From assembly GCF_030704535.1 (NCBI RefSeq), contig NC_081810.1, positions 1,426,501-1,490,500 of the forward strand: a stretch of 64,000 nucleotides of DNA, read 5' to 3'. A program made the translations under genes and the position numbers. This document shows, in pieces, positions 12,401-24,400 of the stretch. Source of the DNA: Vitis vinifera. Lineage: Eukaryota; Streptophyta; Magnoliopsida; Vitales; Vitaceae. The notes beneath the pieces are model-generated. The model saw only the letters and a list, made by a program, of their open reading frames with translations, made no database searches and was not told the origin of the DNA. Each line of letters opens with the position of its first letter. Position 1 is the stretch's first letter.

Positions 12401-15400
12401 CAAACAACATATGAGAGACGTAGACCTTTTCACCTCTTCTTCCCCGAACTAAACAAGGCGACAAAAAACCCCCCGCAACTGCTCTCTTTAGCAAACAACT
12501 AAAAGCCTCCATCAAAACTACAAATAAGTAAGGCGATAGGGGGTCTCCTTGCCTTAACCCCCTTGAGCTTTGGAAAAAACCAGTAGGGCTTCCATTCACC
12601 ATAATTGAAAACCTAACAGTAGATAAACACCACTTTATCCAACAACACCTTCTTTCCGCAAACCCCATATTCTCCAACACTGCAAAAAGAAACGACCAAT
12701 CTACATAATCATAGGCTTTCTCAATATCTAATTTGCAGAGAATCGCCCCTCTATTGCTTTTCACAATGGAGTCAATTGCTTCATTAGCAACCAGCATTGC
12801 ATCCATGATCTGCCACCCCTCCACAAAAGCATTTTGGGACGTTGAGATCACCTTAGCTAAAACGGCCTTCATTCTATTAGCCAACTCCTTAGCTAACCAC
12901 TTATACAACCCTCCCACCAAGCTAATTGGCCTAAAATCCTTCAAATCCTCTGCCTTCCCCTCCCCTCCCTCCCCTTTTTCTTAGGAATCAACACTAGAAA
13001 TTTTACATTCAGACTTCTTACAAAGCTCCCAGTCTCATGGAACTGTCTGAAAAAGTTCATTACCTCCTCTTTAACAAAATCTCACGAAAACTGCCAAAAA
13101 GTCATTGAAAAACCATCAGGGCCTGGCGCTTTCTCACCGCAAAAACCTGACAGTGCCCCAAAAACCTCCTCCTTCGAGAATGGCTTCTCCAGCCCCTCCA
13201 CATCCCCCTCTTCTAGCCTCTCAAAATTTAAACCATCTATACTGAGCTTCCACTCACAAGGATCTGCCAATAGCCCTTGAAAAACTTTGCACACCTCCTC
13301 TTTGATCTCCCTTTCCTCAATGTACTACCTCTCATTCACTTTGACTCTATTCATCTGATTCTTTCTTTTATGAACATTAGCCATCTGATGAAAAAACTTT
13401 GTGTTTCTATCCCCCTCTTTCAGCCATATTTCCTTGGACTTCTGCCTCCATGACACTTCTTCTAAAAGGACCCACTTTTTATACATCTCTCTTGCCTCCT
13501 TCCTAGCTTCTTCTTCTTCCAAAGACAAAGCGCGGACACTCTCTTCCTTATCCCAAAAATCCATTAAATTCCAAGCATTCTGCTTCTTAACAGTAATCTG
13601 ACCGAACACCTCTCACTCAAAATGAAACTGGTTGACCCACTAACCTGAATCCCCTCCCACCACTTTCTCAATACCTCTTTAAAGCCCTCCTCCTTCAGCC
13701 ACATATTCTCAAATCTGAAAGGCGTGGGTCCTTTCCTCATCCCCCTCCCCCCCCCCCCCCCCCCCCCCCCACACACATCAAGAATAATCGGAGAGTGATC
13801 AAATATTGGTCTAGCCAGAACAACTTGAATAATCCCCTGAAAATGAACGTCCCAATCTTTAGAGATAAGGAACCGATCAATTCTTGACTTCAAGGGATTA
13901 TTAAAACCTCCACTCCACGTGAACATCCCCCCCTGAAGAGGCAAATCCCTTAACTCCTCCTCAATCACTTCTGAGAATCTCCTCATTGTCGGGGACAGAC
14001 GGCCTCCTCGACTACGCTCAGAACGGAATCTTATCATGTTGAAATCTCCTACAACACACCACAGCTCATTCCACAGCCCTCTAATGGCCCCCAACTTACT
14101 CAAAAATCTTCTCTCTCCACCTTCACAATGGGACCATACACTCCTGAAAACATCCAACAAAAACCATCCTCACAATTCTTAAAGCGGTAGGAGACTGAAT
14201 ATTTACCCACCTCCATTTCCACCATCTGCAACACCCTATTGTCCCAAAACACCACAAACACCCCCCCGGTTGCACCCCTTGAATTAAGCCCCCCATTCCA
14301 AACATCTTCCTACCCCAAGACTTCTCACAATTCCATAGTCATCTCCTGAATTTTTGTTTCCTGGAGACACACTAAGTCCGCCTTTTGGGTTTTAATCACA
14401 TCTTTAATCAATTTTCTCTTATCTTTGTCATTTACCCCCTTTACATTCCACGAAAGAATTCGAAGCCTCATCTAACACACTCTTGATAACCCCTGCCCCC
14501 TCCTAACCCTCTTTAATTTACCGACCATTCAAGTTTCTTTAGCTCGCGATCAAATCTCAAGGGTCTCTGTCCTTTCCTCTTTTTTTTCACTTATCCTCTC
14601 GCATCGATCTCTTCTTTCCCTCATCTTATGAAGAAGTTTCAAAATCTCACTTTCATAGCCCTCTGTAGGCATTCCCAAACAATGACAAAACTTTGCCAAA
14701 CAATTGTACCTCCACGACTCCACATCCTCTTCCTCTTTCTCAACCCTTTCCTCCCTCCCTTCTTTTAACGGGAAAAACCCGCTAGCACCCTTCTCCCCTA
14801 GTCTCTCTTTTGTCGGACACACACTCAGAGGGCTTACATTCAACTCCCCTTCGATTTCCTTTAGAAAGGCCTTGGGACCACAACTCTCTTCCATCTCAAT
14901 CAAAGCCCCCACCACCCTAGAGAAAGGAAAAGAAGAAGAGGCCTGCCCTCCCAAACGCAAACAGACGAAGGCTTAAAGAGGGAATACCTGGAAACTTCCT
15001 CCAAAAGGCACGCATCTGCTATGGAACAACTTTCTGACGCCCCTCTCACCGCTGTAGACACCATCCCGCTAACCAAATTCTCTTCAGCGAACCACCCCTC
15101 AGCATGCAAATGATGAATCGAAGCCATAGCCTTTATAACAGGTTCGTCCAAGGGTGTCTTAAGAGGAAGCGGAGCCCAGCTCATTGCAAGAGTAGGCTGC
15201 CCCTCTCTCCCCGCCGATGTAGGCCTGTTGTCCAAACGGCCCAGCCCATCCCTTTGAAAGGATGATGGGTCGTCACTTGAAGCTCACTCCACCGAATCGT
15301 CCAAAATGGTCTTAAGCGGCATGGAAGCCCAGCTCACTATAAGACTGGGTTGCCCTTCTTTCCCTGCCGACTTGGGCCTATTGTCCACACGGCCCAGCCC

Positions 15401-18400
15401 ATCCCTTTGAGAGAAAGATGGGCTGTCACTTGAAGCCCGCTCCACATCCTTGTTGTCCACACAACCCAAAACATCCCTTTGAAAGCTTGAAGGACCGTCA
15501 CAAGCGGCCCGCTCCACACCTCTGTTGGACTGCCCCCTCTCCCAACACACCCTGGGCCAGTTCATCTCCTTTTGTTTTACAGCCCAATCCATTCTATAGC
15601 TGGAATATATTGCAGGGCCTTCACACTCCAGGCCTAAACTCCTTTTGGGTTGGACCACTTCACAACCAGGCTTGCAGCTTTCATGCCTAGCCCAACCTAT
15701 CCTGTTCACTTAAGCCCACCCCTCCAGCCTCCTTACCATAGCCTGCAAATCCATCAGCTGAAGCTTCAATCCTGTCATCATCACTCTGTTCTTCCCCCCT
15801 AATTTTCTTGACTGCACCTGCTCCATCAGTTTCAGCTGCACGCCAACTTTTCTTTCCCCTCCCACTGCTACTCCCCACACGTGAGCCCACATCCCACTCT
15901 TCCCTAACCTTTTCCCCCTCATTCCATTTCATGTTTTTCATCGGCACCACTGCAGAAATCCAAGGCAGTACCTCCCACCACAACTGAACTGCATAACATA
16001 AAGACTTCACCACTAAATGCAAAGTTCCCGGAAAAAAGTTTCCCCTATTCTTTACCAAAATCCCGGCCCATTGAAGTTGAGAAAAATTCTTTGTTTCTTC
16101 ATCCACCTCCACAAAACCTCCACAGCAGTCACCAATTCTTTTAAATAACTCTCCACTCCAACAGTGAAGCGGGAGCCCCACCACCCTCACCCGGACTTCT
16201 TTTGCTTGGCAAGCACCCGACCTCCTCACTCCATCTCTCTAAGTGCAGCATTTTATCCTTCAGCCGGCGCGTCCCCATATTTAACACTCTCTCTGCTTCC
16301 TCTTCATCTTCAAACTCCAGCAAAAAGAAAGGTTATCCCATCTTCATCACTCTCACACCTTTTTTAAGATTCCAGCTGCGTTCCCCCCATTTTCTAAATG
16401 AAGCTAACTCCGTCTCCAACACTGCCCCGTCTCCCCACCTTCCAACTAGGCATCGACCCAACCCTTCCTCCCTACTCCTCAATCCTCTCCCTCTAACCTG
16501 AAGCCACAACTCTTCTCCTATCCTTCCAGTCGGTTATTTAGCAACATCCAGAAAAGTCTTTTTCTCACCCCTCACCTTATTTCCAAGGCATCTTTCCTCC
16601 TCACCTTCTAATGTCGCCACCTTCTTCTTTGATTTGATTCGGAATGCTTCTTCACTCTTGGCTTCCTTGTGAGTAACTATCCCAAATGCCCTTAGTTTCT
16701 CAACGAGAATGACCCATCCTCCTATCACGCCCTTTCCTTCAGGAAAGACTAAACAGAATCTCTTAGCCTCTACATCAACAACAGAGCATAAGACATATCT
16801 ACCTGCCCAGTTTACACGCCTCTCCAACCAGAACTTTCTTCCCTCTTCCTCCCAAACTTTAACCAATCTTCCTTTCTTCTCCTCCCTACAACATTCTTCA
16901 AAACCTTCCAATAGTTTTCTCTAACTTGATACCCCAAACCTGATCCAAGAGGAGAAACCTCTACTCCTCTCCACAATGATACCTTTTAGTTTCCCTTTGA
17001 CTTCCTCTATCGACACTTCAAACGTCTTCGACTCAATCACTACCCAAGACTTTCCCATCTCTAGGAGAAGATCTTAACACTTGGTAAATATATGTAGTTC
17101 CTGAAATATTGATAACACTGGTTGGGCCCTAAATATCTAAATGAATTAATATAAATGGATAAACAAATTGAGTTTCTTTTTTTGGAAAGCTCACACGATG
17201 ATGTTGAGGAAGAGTACATGACGCACAATGGAAATTGCTAACATTTAGTTTCTTAAATAGGGAAGGAAAGAACTTTTTTAACAAAGGGAATGGGGGATGT
17301 CCCAAACGATTATGCCAAAGAAGGATTTGATCCAAACTGGTTTTTTGGGCTGAGACCAAGCATTGAGATAATGTGTAGCAAGTCCATCTTTTAGCATTCC
17401 ATGCCTAGTTGTCTTACCCAAACGATGCTGAAAATAACTAGTAGGAGTGAACTCATAAGAACAATTCAATTTTTCCAATAGACAACAGATTGTAATTTAA
17501 ATTTGAGACATGAAGGACGGAGTGTAGGGTTAAGGTGGGTGAGATGTGTATAGCTCCTTGGCCAGCAATTTTGGAGAATGATCCATCTGCTACCTTAATT
17601 TCTTGTTTTCTTGAACATGGTAAGTAATTGGAAAAAAATTTAGACATAGTGAGATATGGTCTGAAGCATCCGAATTAATGATCCCAGTGTTGGAGTTATT
17701 TTGAAGAGGAATTGAAGCCTTTGTACCTGATTGAGCCTGGAACAAGAACCTAAATTAGAAGATGAGTTTGCATTGGAATTCTCTAACTGGTTCAACAACT
17801 ATTTCAACCTCGCAATATCATATCTGTTGAATCCTTGCTGTTGTGGTTTTTGTTCAACAACGGCCTTGTCATTGGCTTGTCCCAATTTGGTTGGCTGATT
17901 TCCTTCTTTGTTGTTGATCTTTTTCAAGTTTTGAGGCTTTCCATGTAGCTTCCAACAAATGGATCTTGTGTGTCTTGGTTTATTGGAATAGTCACAACAC
18001 AATTTGTCATTGTCTAGTGCTTTCTTATTGTACCTTGCATTTTGATTCGGTTTGGAGATTGCTAGAGTCAGTTTGTTGTAGAACCTCCACTATCTTTGGT
18101 TTTGTTGCCCATCAATAATTTGCGGCTAGTCTTTTCCTAACACTCGACCACACACTTGATTGAATTGAGGATTAAGTTCCAACAAAAATTGAAAGACCCA
18201 TTCCATTTCCAACATGCTCCTCATTTTATTTGAGGGAGTTATTGGAATCTGTGGCACATTTTGGTAGAGATCTAACTCTTTCAACAACCCTTTGAGGGAG
18301 TTATTGAAATCTGTGGCACTCAAAGACCCCTGCCTGATATTAATTATATACCGCTTGATCTAAAATACTTGGGAAGCAAAACCAATCTTGAAGTAGGTCT

Positions 18401-21400
18401 TATTTATAGCCTCCCAAATGTCCTTAGCTGTGGGGAGAAGTAGATATGCCTTGTTGATCTCCAATTGCATGGAGTGTTGCAGCCAAGACATTACAATCAA
18501 GTTTTCTGCCTCCTAATTCTCATACTTCGGATCACTTTCGGCTAGTGGTTTTGCTGGCCTAGTAATGTATTTTGATTTCCCTTTGCTTCTTATAGAATTT
18601 TTTATAAGATTAAGACCACTCCATATAATTCCTTCTATTCGGTTTGGAAGTGATGATTTGGGGGGAATGATTTTCAGAGTGTATGGATACCTAGGCACTG
18701 AAAGGAGCTGTTGCAGAAGTAGTGTCAGTGGGCTTAGGAGTTTCAGATGTGCTTGAAGGAGAGAATAATATGGCAGTAGGTACCAGAAAATAACATGGGC
18801 AGAAAGTGATGACAAAAAAATAACTGGTATGAAGGCTATGAGTCAGGAAACAAATGGCAACAGCAATGAAGGTTGTGGGAATATAGACAACAATGAAGGT
18901 TGTAAAGCAGGACAGAACAGTGACAATGAACCCCACTTTTAAAAGGAACAGTGGTGAATGCTGCCAACAACCCCAAGAACCTAGAAGACTCTGATACCAT
19001 GTGAATTTGTGAAATAAATTTGAAAAAAAAAAATTAATTCTTTTCTAAGAGAAAAATATTACAATACTATATAGAATCAAATCGTTGACCAATAAAGCGC
19101 TAAACTAAGAAAATAACCTAACCTCCTATAAGTAGAAGATACAAATAAATTGTAATAATACAGCCCCAAATATTGGTCAGAATGTTGTGGCTCACACTTA
19201 TGCGTATATTGGAAAATATTCTCATGAATCTTGTTGTGGTTTACAGTTTGACAAACCCCATCATTGTGGTGTTTAGCCATGCTTGGTTAGCTCAAGTGGG
19301 TTTAGCCTACATATTTCCAAGTAATGTTACTTTTCTAATTTCTTTTATCGCCATGGAATCCTTAAGAGTCTTTTATGTATTAGATGTTCCAACAAGTTTT
19401 GCTCAAAGGCTGCATGGATGTACTAATGACCAATGGATAGGTAACAACTATGAAAACCATTATAATACACATGATATTTTTAAGACGTTTCAATATATAT
19501 GGAGATACATTGTTACCCCTTTGAATCTTCACATGGGCCTCCAGTTGCTGCTTTCACTGAAGCGCTTAGGTAGGTTGCTGCTTTCACTGAAGTGCTTAAG
19601 CAGGTTGCTGCAATTCTTCAAACAATTAGCCTCATTGTAGCCATTTTTGTTTATTGTACCTGATTTCTTTTTCCATTAAGATAAAATTAATGTATAAAAT
19701 TATCATTGAAGCAAATTGGATTTGAACAACAAGACTTGAATCTATTAAGATTTAAGACTTAATTCATCTGTTATGACTTTCAAGTCTCCAATTCTTTTCC
19801 TAAGACTGTTATACTGTCCAGATAATGGAAAAGAAAATTTCCTAAATTCTACTAGGACTCAGAGAACTAACTTTTACTAATTTGACTTTGTGTAACCTAA
19901 ATCTGCCAAATTATGAAGATCCCCTTGAGTAAACCATACGATTTCTTCACTTTCTTTTCTTCCTTTGGCGACTAAACATGTAAGACACATCCCCATCAAC
20001 TCAAGGTGGGTTAATGAAGTTTGGGGGGGTGGGGGGGTGGGGGGGACCTTCAGTATGCATGAAATTAACTTCAGATGGGTGTTCTTCAGGGAATCCGAGC
20101 AGTTAGGGAGTGGTGGGGTGTTTTGATATCATTGCAGTAGGCTGATTATGTTTTTTCTGAATCAGTTGGCTCAGGATGGGCAATTGAGGCCAAAATACTA
20201 ACCTTGCTGGAAGGCTGGATTGAGGCAGAATTTAAGGGGAATGGTAAATTCAAAGTGGGAACAGATGTGGCTGGCTTTATCTAATGGGTTTCTTACAAGA
20301 AAAGGAGATCATGGAGATGGGATACATGGGTTTGGGAGATATAAGATCTCTCAAAACAGATGGTTATTACTTTTACTGGATGATGAGGTCTACCAATCAG
20401 TCACTGGCTCAATTGGCTAAGAAAAGGAGCTTCATTGCTATAAGCTTTTGTTGAGGACTTCACATCTCCCAAATTTTATTTGGATCTTTTGAAACTTGTT
20501 AGTATTTAGGATGAAAAGTCACACAATCGTGTGATGGTCCTGACACCTTTGTTTGTAATTCCTTTTTCCAAATTTCGAGATGTAATGCTCCTTATTGTAA
20601 CCTTTTTCTTATTCTTTGAATCTTCTCAATGAAATAATTGTTTCTTATAGGGGGGAGAATCACTCCTTAAGATAGATGAAGAATGTTTATGCAAGGGTCA
20701 TGACAATTCTGTTTTTTTTTTTTTTTGTCTTTGCTTTCCCTCTTTTTCAATGACAATAAAAATTGTATAGATAGTGGCAAATAAGTTGTGCACTAAAGTA
20801 CACAGGACATATACAATGGGCACCAACAGGCTATGAAAATAGAGAAGGAACATAAAGACAACTTCCTCCCTTAACAAGATCCCAACCAATCTACAAAATC
20901 AATTAAGCTATTGGGCCTTCTTCTATGTGCAACTAATCCATGGCAATCTAGTGATTCGGCCTCTTGTTTACAACTCGAACCTTACACTGCTTAGAAAATC
21001 ACTTGACCATCTAAAAATGTTGGAAGCCTAATAACAGTTTATGGAATTAAACACAGAAACAGAATCTCCTAGCTAACTAGTAGTTCAAGTAGAGATATTG
21101 AGGGGTCATACTTGGTATTCTCATATGCTTTGGATTTTCATTCATCAATGTGGTTTAGTTTATATATATTCTGTTTCTGATAAAAAAAAAAATGTGGTTT
21201 AGTTTAAGTTATTTTTATCTTGACAAGTTAAGAATAGCTTCTCCTTATTCCTCAATAATTTTTCTTGCCTATTATGAGGCTGTTCATGCTTTTTGTATTC
21301 TTGTACCAGGGGAAGCAAAATGTTCTTTGCAGATCTTTGTCAGTTGTACTCTAAAATAATCTTTTGCCCCTTTTCTTTTTAATTTAGGATAATTATTTTG

Positions 21401-24400
21401 AGGAAGCCCTGAAGATGAGAAATCTTCTTGAAGAGTTCCATACAGACCATGGCATTCGTCCTCCTACCATTCTTGGTGTTCGGGAACATGTCTTCACCGG
21501 AAGGTACTTTTCCACATAGTAGCTTAGCACTTGAATGCTTGTTTTCTGACTGATAATTATTTCATTTTACCTGATAAGTTATACATGATTTTGCAGTGTC
21601 TCTTCTTTAGCCTTATTTATGTCCAATCAAGAAACTAGCTTTGTTACTCTAGGCCAGCGTGTTCTGGCAAAACCTTTAAAGTAAGTTCATTTAATTAAGC
21701 AAGCAATTTATTTGATGTCATATCATTTTAAATTTGGGATAACTGGAGCTGAAATCTTTAATAATGGCCAGGGTTCGTATGCATTATGGCCATCCAGATG
21801 TTTTTGATAGAGTTTTCCATATAACACGAGGTGGTATCAGCAAGGCCTCTCGAGTTATCAACATTAGTGAAGATATATATGCTGGTATGATTGTTTTCCT
21901 AATAAAATGCCATTATAATTGAATATTTTGTTGTTATTTGTCAGGTTTATTTCCTGCATATTTTGTTCTCATGCTGGTGACACACTAAATATTAATTTGA
22001 AGGAAAAACATTAAAGAGAGATCAAGGATACTAAAGGAAGTTGAGGATCATAATTTATTAATGGAGAGGGATTTGCTGACAATTTTATCTAAGGCAGCTA
22101 GAGTTAATGGTCATAAAAAATGTTGGGAATATGACCACTAGATGTGGTTCATCGTGGACATTGATAGGGAATTGGGTTGTTCTTTCTTGTGGATGTCTAG
22201 ATCTACTAATCAGGAAGCAGACATGGTCAACAGAGAGAGGCTTGAAATTCCCAAGCAGAAATAATTACTCTTCTACTGTTGATTTTCTCAAGGATTTCAT
22301 TCCTCCCTGACTTTCAGTCACTATTTGCTAGGGAGAGAAAGCTAAAGACTTTCCACTGCATGAAGTTCTCTTTCCTTTTTTTTTTTTCTTTTTTTTTTTG
22401 TATTTCCTTTACTATTTTTTTTTTTTTTTTTTGTTAGAAGTTTGCATTTTTGTTTCTTTTGTAAGGTTCTCACTTTTGTCTAATCCTATAACAAGAACAG
22501 TCTTGTTAGAGTTTTTTTTTTTTGCCCCCTCTTAATAATGTCCTTGTTTATATGTGTGTGTGTGTGTGTACACTTATGCTTGGACAGTAATTTAAATTTC
22601 TTCCCGAGGTATTTAATTTTGGAGTTGAAATGCAGGATTCAATTCAACATTGCGCCAAGGGAATGTTACTCATCATGAATATATTCAGGTAAGACCACTA
22701 TTTGTCTATTTGATATAATTACAGGAAAAAAAAAAATCTCTAATCTAAGTTTACAGGTTGGAAAAGGACGAGATGTTGGACTCAATCAGATTGCTCTATT
22801 TGAAGGGAAAGTTGCTGGTGGTAATGGTGAACAAGTTCTCAGTCGAGACATTTACAGACTTGGGCAGCTCTTTGATTTCTTCCGAATGATGTCATTCTAC
22901 TTTACGACTGTTGGATACTATTTCTGTACTATGGTATGGAATTTCTGCATTTCATTAACTTTAAATTGCTCAGGTCCTTTGGGCTCAAAAAACTAAAAGA
23001 AATGAAAATATGTGGACTGTTTAGGATTCATTACTGGTAATTGTGAATTCTGTTGTCTGCAGTTTATGTAATGCTATTTAAAATTTAACTTGTCTTTTAC
23101 TGAACACTCCTAAGTAACAAGGGACTTGAGGATGTTATTTTTGTTGAGTTAGGGTTTCTCATAAGCTCTTAGGACAGGATTTTATGAGTGCTGATTTCAC
23201 CATATCTAAGGTGTTCTTTATATCTTGTATGCGGAAATCCCAAGGGATTTGGAATCCTGCATTCTCAGAATTTTTTATTCCCTCCAAGATGCATGCAATC
23301 TTCCTAATCTTATATAATACTTTGGGGTTTTGTAATTCCCCAAACTTTATTTTGAAGAGAGTATAAAGAAACAGAAGATTTTCAGAATCACAGCATGTGG
23401 AACTTCCTGGTTTTTGATACTCATGATTTTTATTTGCTGGAAAAAAAAAAATTACTTGTGATTTTTCAGATCACATGGTTTAGAATTCCTCTGAAAACAA
23501 TATAACTTAGATCTTCTAAACATATTGCTAATACTTGATTTCTTATTTGCCTATTATAGTTCACTTTGCTTTCTCTTAGTCTCTAGAACACGGACATGTT
23601 GACCATACATGTAAAAGTGATCATACAGTGAGCACATAATAAACATGAAAGTATGTGCTCCTCACTCCAACTTAAAGGGATATAACTGTGAGTTGCATGT
23701 GCTTTTGGACCTAAGGAAGTCAGCTACATGCTAAATGAATAAAAACTTGTCTGATAAAGTTGTAACGCTTATGGCTTCTTGTTTCAATTAAGCAAGTTTT
23801 CTGTTTTATCATTTTGCAGTTGACAGTGCTCACGGTATACGCTTTCCTTTATGGGAAGGCATATTTGGTAAGTTGGTTGTTGTTCTTTGACTGCAGACAT
23901 CATTTAGTTTGTACTCTTACAATTATGAGCATATCTTATTCCCTTAAAATAAATCCTGCTTTAGAAAGGTATATGTACTTACTGTTATTTAGTAAAAAAA
24001 TGTTTAGTTCAGTTGAAGTGTCAAACTAGTGTTAACCTCCTAATGATGTAGTTCTTTCAAGGAACCTCTTCTCCATGAATACATTCTCTAAATTTTCAAT
24101 CTATCACGCCATGAGCATGTTTTAGACTTTACTCAAAACTAAGAAAATACAAAAGACTAAGGATTGAAACTCTTGTTGATTACTGTACCAAGAATAAAGG
24201 AGAGCATAATCTTCTTTTTTTTTTTTAAATGTAATTCTCAAAAGATATTCTAACCACCGATTTTATATTGACCCTCAAATGTATTATCTGTTTGCATAGT
24301 GCATTGTTAATTTGTCATAAGCCTTTCCTACAAGTGCACATGTCTTCAAATTTGATTTGCCTTTCCCCTGAGCAAGATGGTATGTTGTAATTGATAATGA

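Larger units (their letters stand above)
6121..17095 (-). mobile_element. LINE 1: near-full-length plant L1-type retrotransposon, interrupted by Copia B
   Basis: Bounded by an exact 15-bp target duplication (6106-6120 and 17096-17110), with a poly-T run at 6121-6127 marking the poly-A tail on the minus strand. Its own sequence is 10861-17095 plus 6121-6285, about 6.4 kb, near full length for the family. Minus-strand order is ORF1 with a DUF4283-like region, AP-type endonuclease, reverse transcriptase with an intact [12 protein letters not shown] motif, and a zf-RVT-like C-terminal region. Frameshifts, stops and a poly-C tract break it into about ten frames, so it is not active. Confidence 0.9.
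1683..19175 (-). mobile_element. Old Copia LTR retrotransposon A (outermost layer), degenerate
   Basis: The minus strand carries, in Copia order, gag (about 18.8-17.9 kb), protease/GAG-pre-integrase (17.65-17.1 kb), integrase (6.1-5.7 kb) and reverse transcriptase/RNase H (4.8-3.3 kb). A primer-binding site complementary to initiator Met tRNA (ctctgatacca at 18989-18999) abuts the LTR-like sequence that starts at 19000. A diverged copy of that LTR start lies at 1683. Frames are full of stops. A LINE interrupts the integrase, and another 0.85 kb of foreign sequence separates integrase from reverse transcriptase. Outer boundaries are approximate because I found no clean target duplication. Confidence 0.75.
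1466..21387 (+). other. CALS9: Giant 19.9 kb phase-0 intron filled with nested retrotransposons
   Basis: The donor (gtcact) follows the codons for IDMNQ. The acceptor (ttag at 21384-21387) precedes the codons for [12 protein letters not shown]. In the family these two peptides are continuous, so this is one intron and no exon is lost. It holds one Copia element, a LINE inside it, a second Copia inside the LINE, and a second LINE inside that, plus organelle-like fragments. The other introns of this gene in the window run from 68 to about 2,230 bases. Confidence 0.9.

Noticed and set aside
19173..19640. 155-residue open frame in the giant intron
   Set aside because: No known motif, includes a 30-base tandem repeat, and lies just beyond the Copia A LTR. 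Probably a chance frame.
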